This document shows positions 9,925 to 18,452 of a stretch of 64,000 bases of DNA, piece by piece. The stretch covers positions 1-64,000 of the forward strand of contig NZ_WVHL01000002.1 of assembly GCF_009861525.1 (NCBI RefSeq), given 5' to 3'. The notes below the pieces were generated by a model, which was not told the DNA's origin, made no database searches, and worked only from the letters and a program-made list of their open reading frames with translations. The stretch is from Pseudomonas sp. LD120 (GTDB lineage: Bacteria > Pseudomonadota > Gammaproteobacteria > Pseudomonadales > Pseudomonadaceae). The stretch's first letter is position 1. Each line of letters opens with the position of its first letter. The translations under genes and the position numbers were made by a program.

Positions 9925-10353
9925 TTACTGGGCCTTGAGGTACTCATTGAGAAACGCCTGGGCATCGCCATAGCTGGACAGGTTGCTGTCATAGCCCACC
10001 TTCAGCGGCTTGGCCTCGCCCGGCAGATGCAGCTCGCCATAGCCTTCCTGAAGCAGCAGCACCACGAACTTCTGCCCGTCCACCTGAGTGAAGTAACGGG
10101 TGTCGCGCGAGGTTTGCTCGACGTTCATTTTCTGAATGCGCATGTTCCAGTCGTGGTCGGCGTCTTCCACCTGCACCAACGCCTGATGGGCGCTGCGCTC
10201 ACCGATGCGCAAGGTCCAGACCTTCACCCCGTGCGGCCCGGTGTAGGCCAGGATCTTGCCCGCCACCTGTGGCCGTTCCTCGGCCTGGGCCAGCCCGGTT
10301 CCCAGTACCCACGCCATGACCCACGCGGCCGCCCAACGGTAATAAAGCTGCAT
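9925..10353 (-). CDS. Exported conserved hypothetical protein
   Basis: The product is 142 residues with a clear Sec signal peptide: MQLYYRWAAAWVMAWVLGTGLAQA, cleavage expected before EERP. The mature part (GKILAYTGPHGVKVWTLRIG ... MNVEQTSRDTRYFTQVDGQKFVVLLLQEGYGELHLPGEAK) looks like a small periplasmic beta-rich protein. No family name is recognised. The start at 10353 is supported by AGAAGG and AGGAGC just upstream and by the signal peptide. It is divergent from the small gene pair at 10581. Confidence 0.75.
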   Translation of the reverse strand: MQLYYRWAAAWVMAWVLGTGLAQAEERPQVAGKILAYTGPHGVKVWTLRIGERSAHQALVQVEDADHDWNMRIQKMNVEQTSRDTRYFTQVDGQKFVVLLLQEGYGELHLPGEAKPLKVGYDSNLSSYGDAQAFLNEYLKAQ

Positions 10354-10580
10354 CCTTCTAGCTCCTGAACATGAAAAAGGGCGGTTATTGAAGCCGACCC
10401 CTGCGGCGCTGCCAAGCACCCAAGGCAACACGCGGGCTAAAAAACCTGCGTGCACAACCCACGCCGAGCCGCCTGCGAGTGGGTTACCATCCGCCGCCTC
10501 GGCGCCCCACACACGCTGGAGCGATGCACTGGCCCGGCAAGGCCGCCGGTCAACTTCCCGCCTCATCAGGACCCAGCCCC

Positions 10581-10844
10581 ATGAGCCAACTCACCGCACT
10601 GATCGCCCAAGCCCGAGCCGGGCTTTCGGTCCAGCAAAACATTCCCCAGGAACGCTGGGAGGCCATCGCCACCCAGTGCGGCACCGAGGAAATCGCCGAG
10701 ATCAAAACCCGCATCGCCTCACTCAAGGCCGCCCGCGAAGCCGTCGAAGACTGGGACGGCGACACCCGCGATGACCTGTATTTCGCCATCGCCCACTTCA
10801 CCCGCCTGCTGGAACTGGCCAGCGCCCACGCACAAGGTGAATGA
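10581..10844 (+). CDS. Small conserved hypothetical protein
   Basis: The product is 87 residues, mostly helical and acidic (MSQLTALIAQARAGLSVQQN ... AREAVEDWDGDTRDDLYFAIAHFTRLLELA). There is no signal peptide and no recognised family. Its TGA overlaps the ATG of the next small gene (ATGA at 10841-10844), so the two are translationally coupled and probably work together. Confidence 0.65.
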   Translation: MSQLTALIAQARAGLSVQQNIPQERWEAIATQCGTEEIAEIKTRIASLKAAREAVEDWDGDTRDDLYFAIAHFTRLLELASAHAQGE

Positions 10845-11035
10845 GCATGCCGATTGACCGCACAACGGATTATTTCGAGAGCAGCGAAGGCGCCGTGCGC
10901 CTATGGATAGAGCAGGGCAGTGCCATTCATCTCAAGGCCGCTAGCCCGCACAACGACCCGGTGGAACTGACGGCAGAACAGGCCCTGGAACTGGCCCAGG
11001 CACTGCAACGTCTGGCCAGCCGCCTTGCTGACTGA
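10841..11035 (+). CDS. Small conserved hypothetical protein
   Basis: The product is 64 residues (a second in-frame ATG at 10847 would give 62). It reads MPIDRTTDYFESSEGAVRLW, then a hydrophobic middle, then AEQALELAQALQRLASRLAD, a helical C-terminus. No family is recognised. The 4-base overlap with the preceding gene indicates one operon, and the DUF1963-like gene follows 65 bp later, probably in the same transcript. Confidence 0.6.
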   Translation: MSMPIDRTTDYFESSEGAVRLWIEQGSAIHLKAASPHNDPVELTAEQALELAQALQRLASRLAD

Positions 11036-11100
11036 AAGCAGCCCCAAGACCAGCGCCCACGCAACCACCTGGGCAACGGCACACCTGAGAGGAACAGACC

Positions 11101-11694
11101 CTGTTTAACGAACTAGTGTTTTTGCACGAAGACCCTGACCAGGACTCCGCCTACCTCGGCGGCAACCCCTACCTGCCTGAGTCCATCCCTTGGCCCACCG
11201 ACTCGATGGGCGCCCCCTTACTGCACCTTGCCAGTCTGCCGGCCAGCTTTATCAATCGATACCTCGCAGGCATGCAATTGAATGACGAGTTGGTGGTTTC
11301 GCTGTTTACGCCTTACTCAATCGTCAGCGATACCTACATCGATCAAGCCATGCAAGAGGGTGGCAAGGTGCTGGCCTACAGACCCGCGGCGCGACAGGTG
11401 GATGGTTACGGACAGCCCATCACCCCGGCGCGGCGAATCGAAGTGGTTGAAAATCCGGGGCAGGACAGCGACGAAAACGGCCTGGCCAAGATCGCCGGAA
11501 TACCCGCCTGGATTCAGGATCAAGAGACACGCCCAGGCTTGAACTATGTGCTGCAGATCAACAACTCCCGGCTGAACAGGGCCGCTCCAGGGCACAAGGG
11601 CATCTTGGTCGGCGGAACCGGCTATTTGCTATTGAAGCAAGGCATTGATGACGAAGACCTGATGGCCGGGGCCCTGATCATCCAGAGTTCATAA
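11101..11694 (+). CDS. DUF1963/YwqG-like protein with probable CTG start
   Basis: The product is 197 residues from CTG 11101. The pattern FLHEDPDQDSAYLGGNPYLPESIPWP with later AGIPAWIQDQ and LNYVLQINN fits the DUF1963 family of cytosolic beta-rich proteins of unknown function. The reading frame has no ATG before the conserved block. The upstream TGA is at 11086-11088, and a GAGAGGAA ribosome site lies at 11089-11096, spaced for CTG 11101. The first alternative, GTG 11116, has no ribosome site and would cut off the residues before FLHED. I therefore annotate the CTG start with moderate confidence. The gene follows the two small coupled genes. Confidence 0.65.
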   Translation: MFNELVFLHEDPDQDSAYLGGNPYLPESIPWPTDSMGAPLLHLASLPASFINRYLAGMQLNDELVVSLFTPYSIVSDTYIDQAMQEGGKVLAYRPAARQVDGYGQPITPARRIEVVENPGQDSDENGLAKIAGIPAWIQDQETRPGLNYVLQINNSRLNRAAPGHKGILVGGTGYLLLKQGIDDEDLMAGALIIQSS

Positions 11695-11709
11695 GAAGGG
11701 GGCGGGCCC

Positions 11710-12387
11710 TCAGCCCACGAGGGCAAAATCCTTGGGGTCGAAGCGCTCGCGGGTGTCCATCTGAACATTGCGCAGGCTCGCGGTTTGCTCCTGGCTGGCG
11801 TACAGCGACTCGGCAGAATAACTGATCAGCAGCGAACGCCGGCGCGCACCACTGGGGTTGAGGCTGGCCCCATGCACCAGATCGGCATCGAACAGCAGCA
11901 CGTCCCCCGCATTGCCCGCCAACTGCACTACACGGGATTCATCACTGAAATCAAAGGGCGCCAACCGCTCCCCGGGGCGATGACTGCCGGGCACGATGCG
12001 CGTTGCGCCATTGGCCGGCCCATAGTCATCGAGATAGACCAGCGCCGTGACCCGGTCACCGAGGCGCTGCTCCGACAGGTCCCGGTGCAACACCTGATGA
12101 CCGCCCCCCGCCAACGGCTCGCGGCCCTCCACCTGAGCCAGAAAAAAGCGTTCCCCGATCAACTCCCCGGCCACCGCCAACAGCGCCGGCAAACGACACA
12201 CCGCCTGCACCCGCGCATCCAGATCCACCAGCGCATGACGCCAATCGTGGCCCCGAGGCACCGGCCATTGCTCAGGCCCGATCACCCCCGCCTCGAACGT
12301 GGCCCGCAGCTCATCCAACCAGGCGGCGGGCACCGCCTGACGCAGCAACAAATAACCGTTTTGATGGAGTTGTTCGCGGTCGATCAT
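11710..12387 (-). CDS. Phytanoyl-CoA dioxygenase-family oxygenase
   Basis: The product is 225 residues of the Fe(II)/2-oxoglutarate PhyH fold. The iron facial triad is His101 and Asp103 in VLHRDLSEQ and His172 in LFDADLVHGASLN. An arginine cluster (about 182-184, ARRRSLLISYS) can bind 2-oxoglutarate. The substrate is unknown, and bacterial members hydroxylate diverse small molecules. ATG 12387 is chosen because MIDREQLHQNGYLLLRQAVP is the usual family opening. An ATG at 12426 would add 13 residues and cannot be excluded. It stands alone between convergent and divergent neighbours. Confidence 0.75.
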   Translation of the reverse strand: MIDREQLHQNGYLLLRQAVPAAWLDELRATFEAGVIGPEQWPVPRGHDWRHALVDLDARVQAVCRLPALLAVAGELIGERFFLAQVEGREPLAGGGHQVLHRDLSEQRLGDRVTALVYLDDYGPANGATRIVPGSHRPGERLAPFDFSDESRVVQLAGNAGDVLLFDADLVHGASLNPSGARRRSLLISYSAESLYASQEQTASLRNVQMDTRERFDPKDFALVG

Positions 12388-12599
12388 GAGGGGGCAGATG
12401 TCCTTATCCGGGGTGGGGGAGAGCATAACGGCTCGCTAATCCGAACGACATAACCGGCTACGGTTTAGCGGTTGCCGGACCCAGAGCAGACCGCCTAGTC
12501 TGCTGCGGTCGCTGCAAAATCAGCGACCGGGCCTGAGAACCCGGTAAGATGCAGGCGCACAAGCGCCCGCCCATGAATGCAGGCGCATTTTTGTGCCCG

Positions 12600-12725
12600 T
12601 CTGTTCGTGTTATGGCGGCTGTGCGTGGGAGACCTTCGGGTCTGCCGGGTTCCTGTATCTCCGGTTTCTCAGCCCGCGCACAGCTGCCACCCACTCGCCT
12701 GAGAACGAAGGTGGCAGCTCTCATT
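12600..12725 (+). ncRNA. C4-like structured leader RNA
   Basis: A long stem pairs GGCGGCTGTGCG (12614-12625) with CGCACAGCTGCC (12677-12688). It encloses an AGACC-TTCG-GGTCT hairpin and a CCGGG...CCGG hairpin, which matches the layout I recall for the C4 antisense RNA motif of phages P1/P7 and proteobacteria. The 3' arm can alternatively pair with GGTGGCAGCT at 12710-12719 through AGCTGCCACC at 12682-12691, a perfect 10-bp alternative stem. It sits directly upstream of a small ORF and a DUF3077 gene. The family assignment is from memory and needs a covariance search. Confidence 0.55.
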
Positions 12726-12746
12726 ACCGATATGGGAGTTTCAATC

Positions 12747-12821
12747 ATGTACGCCCGTAATCCGTGTGGATTTTCCCTTCGTAATACCCGTCTCCTGGCT
12801 GTTGTAGGAGGTGTCCGATGA
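12747..12821 (+). CDS. Putative leader peptide ahead of DUF3077 gene
   Basis: A 24-codon ORF (MYARNPCGFSLRNTRLLAVV, then GGVR) starts eight bases after a GGGAG ribosome site. Its TGA overlaps the ATG of the DUF3077 gene (ATGA at 12818-12821). The ribosome site of the DUF3077 gene (GTAGGAGG) is inside it, so translation of the leader should open or mask that site. The role as a control peptide is inferred from position. Confidence 0.45.
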   Translation: MYARNPCGFSLRNTRLLAVVGGVR

Positions 12822-13096
12822 GCAGTTCTGCCTCAGTCAAGACACTGGGTTTCGTCACCTTTGGCAGTTGTGCCGATCCTGAATTAGAGGTATTTCGCGT
12901 GAATGCTGACGTGCCTTTGCAGCAGGCGTTGGAGCACGCCTCTACTTTGCTTTTCTACGCCAAGAAGCTAGCGCTGGATGCTGCTATGGAAGAGCAGGGG
13001 GAGCGCTACGCTTGGGCTTCGCACTTTTTGGCGGAGATGGGTAAGGCAGTGATTGATGATGTGTGTTTGGGGTTGGGGGAAGAGCGAGCTAGGTAG
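12818..13096 (+). CDS. DUF3077 family protein
   Basis: The product is 92 residues. It has an N-terminal GFVTFGSCADPELEVFRVNADVPLQQALEHAS, then a helix LLFYAKKLALDAAM, and a C-terminus AWASHFLAEMGKAVIDDVCLG. This matches the small Pseudomonas DUF3077 family, whose members occur in many copies per genome and are of unknown function. A strong AGGAGG precedes the ATG. It is preceded by the leader ORF and C4-like RNA, which suggests translational control. Confidence 0.75.
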   Translation: MSSSASVKTLGFVTFGSCADPELEVFRVNADVPLQQALEHASTLLFYAKKLALDAAMEEQGERYAWASHFLAEMGKAVIDDVCLGLGEERAR

Positions 13097-13139
13097 GGGG
13101 GCTGAAATCGGACAATATCGTGCGAAGTTCAAAGAGACG

Positions 13140-13172
13140 GCGCTTATCGCTGCTTGATAAGCGACGTCTTTA
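13140..13172. terminator. Possible terminator hairpin
   Basis: CGCTTATC (13141-13148) and GATAAGCG (13156-13163) form a perfect 8-bp stem followed by ACGTCTTT. It lies between the DUF3077 gene and the convergent HNH gene. Confidence 0.5.
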
Positions 13173-13253
13173 TGAGCTGAGGGGCAGCTTTCCGGCCAAA
13201 AACGATCATTAAGAGGCGTGTGCGAAACCAGGTACGATTCAGCTCTTCTATAT

Positions 13254-13979
13254 CTAAGGCCCTACTATCCATACGGCTTGACCAGCAATTTTGCAGTCAT
13301 AATCCTTCTCCAGCTGGTACAGTCGCTTGCCAACTTTTTTACGAAATACGTCGATGTAGGAGTTTAGGAATCTTATATCATTTGTGTTTTCATTCATGAC
13401 TTCTCGACAAGCAGCTATTAGACCTTCGCAGATATCTCTGAGCCTACTGTCAAAATCAAATTTACTTAGCAGTCTCATTAATTTATGTCTAATTCTATCA
13501 ATGGATCGGATTGTAAATTCAGGATTTTCCCGGCCATGTGACTCATGTAACACTCCCTTGAGGGCCAAGGTGTCTACAATTTCTTGAGCAACTTTTGCGT
13601 TGGAGCTAAATCGCTGAATCAATGGTAACGGGCTCCGATGCGTCTTAAGTAAAACTGACATAAGTTCTTCGTGGCTACGCTTCCATGCAGATAGAGTGGC
13701 TGCGTCATAATCTATACCATTATTTTTATCAACTAGAGTGTGGCAGGCCACGCAAAGCCAGATTCCATTCTGATCGCTTTCAATGTATGCCTTCTCCATG
13801 ATTTGATATCGCGCCGCGCCCTTTTTTTCTCCAATTATATGGGCGGCCTCTCCTTTTTTAGTTCGTAGATGTGGGTCGGAAGATGCGGGCCCAATCGTGA
13901 GAACATTACATTCTGGATTATTGCAGATGTAACCTGAGCGGTATGCCAATAGGGTTGCAACTTTTTGTGAGAATGCCAT
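13254..13979 (-). CDS. HNH endonuclease
   Basis: The product is 241 residues. The N-terminal HNH/zinc module is well formed: Cys19 and Cys24 (YICNNPECN), His47 (GEAAHIIGE), and Cys76-x2-Cys79-His80 (GIWLCVACHTLVDKN). The HNH block resembles those fused to sensor domains in anti-phage systems (Cap5-like, PtuB-like). The remaining 120 residues are helical and basic (IRSIDRIRHKLMRLLSKF...), and I do not recognise them; they are not an evident SAVED domain. ATG 13979 is supported by GGGAGATG six bases upstream. Codon use is AT-richer than in the flanking core genes, a sign of transfer. The neighbours are ATPase genes of defence type. Confidence 0.78.
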   Translation of the reverse strand: MAFSQKVATLLAYRSGYICNNPECNVLTIGPASSDPHLRTKKGEAAHIIGEKKGAARYQIMEKAYIESDQNGIWLCVACHTLVDKNNGIDYDAATLSAWKRSHEELMSVLLKTHRSPLPLIQRFSSNAKVAQEIVDTLALKGVLHESHGRENPEFTIRSIDRIRHKLMRLLSKFDFDSRLRDICEGLIAACREVMNENTNDIRFLNSYIDVFRKKVGKRLYQLEKDYDCKIAGQAVWIVGP

Positions 13980-14764
13980 GTCATCTCCCTAAAAGGTTGA
14001 GTAAGTAGTTGTGTCCGGAAAAATTGTGAATGTTAAGCTATGTGTCGACCTTCGATCGATTTAATAAGTCTTTTAGGTGAAACTGATTACCTATTTCTGG
14101 GGATTTCTTTTTTACTCCTAGGCTCCTTGTGTCGACAGTAGCCTGCCATAACGTGTGAGAGGTGATCTGCACTACATCAACTTAACCGATACCATTTCTA
14201 CATGTCGGATTTTTCCTGGCTGCCGTCGTGGCTTTCTGCTTTGCTAATGGTGTACTCAGCATATCGGTCTCATGGACAATCTCAAGCGTCTTAGCTTCAA
14301 ACTAATTACCCATACGGAACGTCCCCGTCAGCCTAGGGATAAGGGCTTTAGACGCCATATTTTTGTTACCGTTGATATGTTCACGGTGATTGGTCGGACA
14401 TTTTCTGCGCCGGCTGTATTCACCATTACTGACTTTTGTGTGTTGCCGAGCGATGCTTGGCGCATTTCTTCATTAGGCCAATCTTTGGTCATGCTACGCC
14501 TCGGTGCGGTGATCTGCTCGCTACACCGAGGTAAGTAGACCGCTGTCATGCTCCAATTTTTCCGCAGGCCGGAAAAGGTTTATCCCCTACAGTTATCCAA
14601 TAATTTGTGAAGAACTATCCATGGGAATTTGCAAAAGCCTCAGCTCCGCGTCAACCGCATGGGTTGCGCTCAAGCTAGCTTGAAAAGCATCTTTCTTACA
14701 TGGGGCCACTATAGTTTCTGTAATCCGTCCCTAATTTACAAACTCCTTTCAAGCGCGTCGGCAT
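13980..14764. other. 785-bp AT-rich spacer without a clear gene
   Basis: Short open frames on both strands (for example 14272-14538 + and 14328-14549 -) overlap each other and show no family features or convincing ribosome sites, so none is called. An inverted repeat CCTCGGTG/CACCGAGG lies at 14499-14531. The stretch separates the HNH gene from the split ATPase gene, both on the - strand. It may contain decayed genes or an RNA that I cannot identify. Confidence 0.4.
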
Positions 14765-16081
14765 CTATTTGCTCATCGCCTGGTAATGCTCTGAATACCC
14801 ACATTCTTCAAAAATCAACCTCAGGCCATCTTTGAAAACATCATGGTCAAATTCTTTTATATCAAAAATATTCTGGCCCAAGGAGTGCGACTCTCGATTC
14901 ATGTATCTGTAGAACGTCGTAAACTTATCAGTCGACAGGGCAGGTTTTTGGAAGACGTTATTGAAATCCTTTTTTTGAACAAAGTTGAAAAAATATTCGA
15001 CAATGTTTCGCATACAGTTAGCAATGAGTGCAGGTGGTGAGGCCTGGTCTTTTATGATCGACCAATAGGACTGATAGTCGTTTTGGATCTCTTCGTATTT
15101 CATCGAAATTACAGAGCTGCCATTTGAGTTTTTGACAACTCTGAATAAGTTCTGTGTCTCCGCGCGTTTCTCTTTGTTTGTGTGTGTTAGCTCGTAGAAG
15201 AAGTACAAACTATGAGTGAGTACAAAAACTTGTGTGTATAATTTATCGTTGATAAAGTATTTCTTGATGAGTTGTCCAATATTGAATACGTAGAGATGAG
15301 AAAGACTGGAGATAGGATCATCAATCACAACGACTTTGGCTTGAGGCACCGCAGTGGCGGTTTTCTGTCCTTTGCAAAGCTCCATGAAGTATAGAAAACT
15401 AATAACGGTTTTCTCGCCCTCGCTCAGCGAGTGAAATGCATTCGCTTGATCGGTAGCCCTAGAAACTCTGTAGAAATTTTCTCCGTGTGGCACTACAGAA
15501 AAACCATCTATGCCAATTTCAATCAGTCCAGCATTGATATTTTCGATTGACTCTTCGATGTTGACGGTTTGTTTTCTTAGAGTTGCAAGCTTGTCGCTCG
15601 AAGATGTCACATCGGTATTTAGCTTTGTTGCTTTTTGGCTTATCTTGCTGGCCTCGTCTTTGAGGTCTGAAGCTGACTGGAAGTAGGTAGAAATCGTCTG
15701 ATCATAGTCCCAGCGCATTAGCGTCCAAAAGCGTGATCTTATTTCATCCCGAGTCTTTTTTTTGTTCGCCAGCTTTTCGTTATGTGCCTCTATCAGCTTG
15801 TTCAGGCCGCCGATCAAATCGTTGATCACGTTAACGGCGGATTGGGTATCGGTGAGGACAACCGGCGTGCTTGGGCTTTTAATCTTGTTGCCAATGTGCA
15901 GGATATTTTCGCGGATCGACGCCTTCAAAGCTTCACAGGCAATGTTCCACGCTTCCACAAGCTCTTTGCTGGCAAGCGGAGAGTTTGAAATGTCTTGCAG
16001 ATTCAGACTGGAGGCCTGTGCTTCATATCGAATCCTGATTGACTCCAACTGCTTAACATCTTGCTCGTAGGCCTCGTCGAA
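14765..16081 (-). pseudogene. RloC/PrrC-like AAA_13 ATPase, C-terminal part
   Basis: This is the 3' part of a gene split by the IS66 element, and it rejoins in frame with 18453-19300 once one 8-bp duplication is removed (718 residues in all; numbering below is for the joined protein). After a coiled-coil stretch it has an ABC signature LSEGEK (from 499), Walker B plus D-loop VVVIDDPISSLS (532-540) and a switch histidine His570 in VFVLTHS. The C-terminal domain holds Arg638-x3-Glu642 (MRNIVEYF) and His679 (NRESH), a pattern like the Arg-Glu-His triad of PrrC/RloC anticodon nucleases. A short frame starts inside the IS end (MKVTWPDAYFDE) and could express this part alone, but without the Walker A loop. 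Confidence 0.7.
16074..16081. repeat. IS66 target-site duplication, left copy
   Basis: TCGTCGAA lies directly before the left inverted repeat of the IS and is repeated exactly at 18453-18460. Eight bases is the expected length for the IS66 family. Confidence 0.95.
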
Positions 16082-16117
16082 GTAAGCGTCTGGCCAAGTC
16101 ACCTTCAAAACTCCAGC

Positions 16118-16169
16118 ATTAAGGGCGATGGTGTCCGCGTATTTTTAAGCGGACACCATCGCCCTTAAT
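16118..16169. promoter_or_regulatory. Long perfect hairpin inside the IS66 left end
   Basis: Two 21-bp arms (16118-16138 and 16149-16169) are perfectly complementary around a 10-base loop GTATTTTTAA. The hairpin ends 13 bp before the tnpA start. It may block transcription entering from outside, or it may hide the tnpA ribosome site in long read-through transcripts. Confidence 0.7.
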
Positions 16170-16182
16170 CGCCAGGATTTTC

Positions 16183-16500
16183 ATGCGCCAACGAAGCTCT
16201 TATCCCAAACCGTTCAAAGCCCAGGTCGTTCAGGAATGCCTTCAGCCCGGCGCCACCGTTTCAAGCGTCGCCATCGCTCACGGCATCAACGCCAACGTCA
16301 TTCGTAAATGGCTGCCGCTTTACCGGCACAGCTCAGTGCCCGCGTTGCCTGCGTTTGTCCCGTTGAAGGCTCCTCCTAAGCGGCCGTCAGAGGCATTGGC
16401 GATCATCGAGATACCCGTTGGCGAACAAGCCATCGCCGTGAAGTGGCCAGTGTCCGATCCTGATGGGTGCGCTCGATTTATCCGAGAGCTTGCCAAGTGA
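16183..16500 (+). CDS. tnpA: IS66 accessory protein TnpA
   Basis: The product is 105 residues with a helix-turn-helix of the IS3/IS911 OrfA kind: RSSYPKPFKAQVVQEC, then VSSVAIAHGINANVIRKWL. It is needed with TnpB for efficient IS66 transposition in studied members. AGGA precedes the ATG. Its TGA overlaps the GTG start of tnpB (GTGA at 16497-16500), so the two are coupled. Confidence 0.9.
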   Translation: MRQRSSYPKPFKAQVVQECLQPGATVSSVAIAHGINANVIRKWLPLYRHSSVPALPAFVPLKAPPKRPSEALAIIEIPVGEQAIAVKWPVSDPDGCARFIRELAK

Positions 16501-16832
16501 TCCGCATTGACGCCATCTGGCTCGCCACCGAACCCATGGATATGCGTGCCGGCACCGAAACTGCGCTGGCCAGAGTGATCGCAGTATTCGGTGCGGCGAA
16601 GCCGCACTGCGCTTATCTGTTTGCCAATCGCCGGGCCAATCGTATGAAAGTTCTCGTGCATGACGGAATCGGCGTTTGGCTGGCGGCACGGCGGTTGAAC
16701 CAAGGAAAATTCCACTGGCCAGGCATACGACAAGGCAGCGAGTTGGAACTGGATAGTGAGCAACTTCAGGCCTTGGTACTTGGTTTGCCTTGGCAGCGCG
16801 TTGGCGCTGGCGGTGCAATCACGATCCTTTAA
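16497..16832 (+). CDS. tnpB: IS66 accessory protein TnpB (Orf2)
   Basis: The product is 111 residues from GTG 16497, the usual size. It shows the family pattern IDAIWLATEPMDMRAGTE, then FANRRANRMKVLVHDGIGVWLAARRLNQGKF, typical of IS66 Orf2. The GTG start overlaps the tnpA stop. It ends 62 bp before tnpC. Confidence 0.92.
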   Translation: MIRIDAIWLATEPMDMRAGTETALARVIAVFGAAKPHCAYLFANRRANRMKVLVHDGIGVWLAARRLNQGKFHWPGIRQGSELELDSEQLQALVLGLPWQRVGAGGAITIL

Positions 16833-16894
16833 AAAGCTGTAATTAAACCCAGAACACGCTGTCGCACGCGGTCGGCTTTGGTAAAATCCACGGC

Positions 16895-18421
16895 ATGACT
16901 TCTATGCCAAACCTCGACCACATGACCCCCGACCAACTGCGTGCACTCGCTGCGCAGTTGATGTCGAAGGTCGACACCATGGGCAGAAAGAACCACCGCG
17001 ATCAAACCATCATCGAACAGTTGACCCACGAGATCGCGATCCTCAAGCGGCACCGGTTTGCCAAGCGCAGCGAGCAGATCAGTCCTGAGCAAGGCAGCTT
17101 GCTCGACGATCTTCTTAACACCGATCTTGAGGCTATCGACGCCGAGCTGACGGCACTGCTTCCGACTCCTGCTCCAGAAGTAGCGCGCCAAAAGCCAAAG
17201 CGCGCGCCGCTGCCGTCGCAGTTTCCACGTACCGTCATTCATCACGAACCAGAAAACACTCAGTGCACTTGCGGTTGCCAACTTCAGCGCATCGGCGAGG
17301 ACGTCAGCGAGAAACTGGATTACACGCCAGGCGTGTTCACCGTCGAACAGCATGTGCGTGGGAAATGGGCCTGCCGTCAGTGCGAAACACTGATCCAGGC
17401 ACCAGTACCGGCCCAAGTGATCGACAAAGGCATCCCAACCGCAGGTCTGCTGGCCCATGTGATGGTTGCGAAGTTCGCTGACCACTTGCCGTTGTATCGG
17501 CAGGAGAAAATCTTCGGACGTGCCGGTTTAGCGATCCCGCGCTCCACACTGGCTCAATGGGTTGGACAGACCGGTGTGCAGCTTCAGGCGCTGGTTGATG
17601 CCTTGCGAGAAGCCGTTTTGGCCCAACGAGTCGTCCATGCCGACGAGACGCCGGTGCAGATGCTTGCGCCCGGACAGAAGAAAACTCACCGTTCTTATGT
17701 ATGGGCTTACTGCACCACGCCGTTTTCGGTGCTCAAGGCCGTGGTCTATGACTTCAGCCCGAGCCGGGCAGGTGAGCATGCACGTAACTTCCTCGGCTCA
17801 TGGAACGGCAAGCTGGTGTGCGACGACTTTGCTGGCTACAAAGCTGGCTTCGAGAAAGGCATGATCGAAATCGGCTGCATGGCCCACGCCCGCCGCAAGT
17901 TTTTCGATCTGCACGTGGCGAATAAAAGTCAGCTGGCCGAACAGGCGCTGCACTCGATTGGTGGCCTGTACGAAGTTGAACGCCAAGCGCGGGACATGAG
18001 CGATGAGGATCGCCGCCGAATACGGCAAGAAAAAGCAGCGCCGCTGGCAAAAACACTGCACGACTGGATGTTGACCCAGCGCGATCTTGTGCCCAACGGG
18101 TCAGCGACGGCCAAAGCCTTGGATTACAGCCTTAAACGCTGGATCGCGCTGACGCGCTACCTGGATGATGGCGCTGTCCCCATAGACAACAATCCAGTCG
18201 AAAACCAGATCAGACCGTGGGCGCTTGGCCGTTCGAATTGGTTGTTTGCCGGATCGCTTCGCAGCGGCAAACGGGCGGCGGCGATCATGAGCTTGATCCA
18301 GTCGGCGCGCATGAATGGGCACGATCCGTATGCCTATCTCAAAGATGTGCTGACGCGGTTGCCGACGCAACGGGCGAGTGAGATCGACCAACTGCTGCCG
18401 CATCAGTGGGTATCTGTCTGA
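16895..18421 (+). CDS. tnpC: IS66 transposase TnpC
   Basis: The product is 508 residues. Regions in order are an N-terminal leucine-rich/coiled segment, a zinc-binding part with CTCGCQ and CRQCET (about 125-165), and a DDE catalytic core. The core shows HADETPVQML, LVCDDFAGYKAGF and the C-terminal NNPVENQIRPWALGRSNWLF with the glutamate. No lesion is seen, so the element should be active. It ends 31 bp before the right IS end. Confidence 0.95.
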   Translation: MTSMPNLDHMTPDQLRALAAQLMSKVDTMGRKNHRDQTIIEQLTHEIAILKRHRFAKRSEQISPEQGSLLDDLLNTDLEAIDAELTALLPTPAPEVARQKPKRAPLPSQFPRTVIHHEPENTQCTCGCQLQRIGEDVSEKLDYTPGVFTVEQHVRGKWACRQCETLIQAPVPAQVIDKGIPTAGLLAHVMVAKFADHLPLYRQEKIFGRAGLAIPRSTLAQWVGQTGVQLQALVDALREAVLAQRVVHADETPVQMLAPGQKKTHRSYVWAYCTTPFSVLKAVVYDFSPSRAGEHARNFLGSWNGKLVCDDFAGYKAGFEKGMIEIGCMAHARRKFFDLHVANKSQLAEQALHSIGGLYEVERQARDMSDEDRRRIRQEKAAPLAKTLHDWMLTQRDLVPNGSATAKALDYSLKRWIALTRYLDDGAVPIDNNPVENQIRPWALGRSNWLFAGSLRSGKRAAAIMSLIQSARMNGHDPYAYLKDVLTRLPTQRASEIDQLLPHQWVSV

Positions 18422-18452
18422 CTTACGCAACGTGAGTTGGGCAGACGCTTAC

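Larger units (their letters stand above)
16082..18452 (+). mobile_element. IS66-family insertion sequence, complete
   Basis: The element is 2371 bp. The ends are imperfect inverted repeats: GTAAGCGTCTGGCCAA on the left, and the complement of TTGGGCAGACGCTTAC on the right. It carries the three-gene set tnpA-tnpB-tnpC, all open and on the + strand. It is flanked by TCGTCGAA on both sides. Intact genes, matching ends and an exact target duplication indicate a recent insertion. It interrupts an ATPase gene read on the - strand. Confidence 0.95.

Noticed and set aside
14272..14549. Overlapping small ORFs on both strands in the spacer
   Set aside because: They have no ribosome site of quality and no family pattern, and each contradicts the other.
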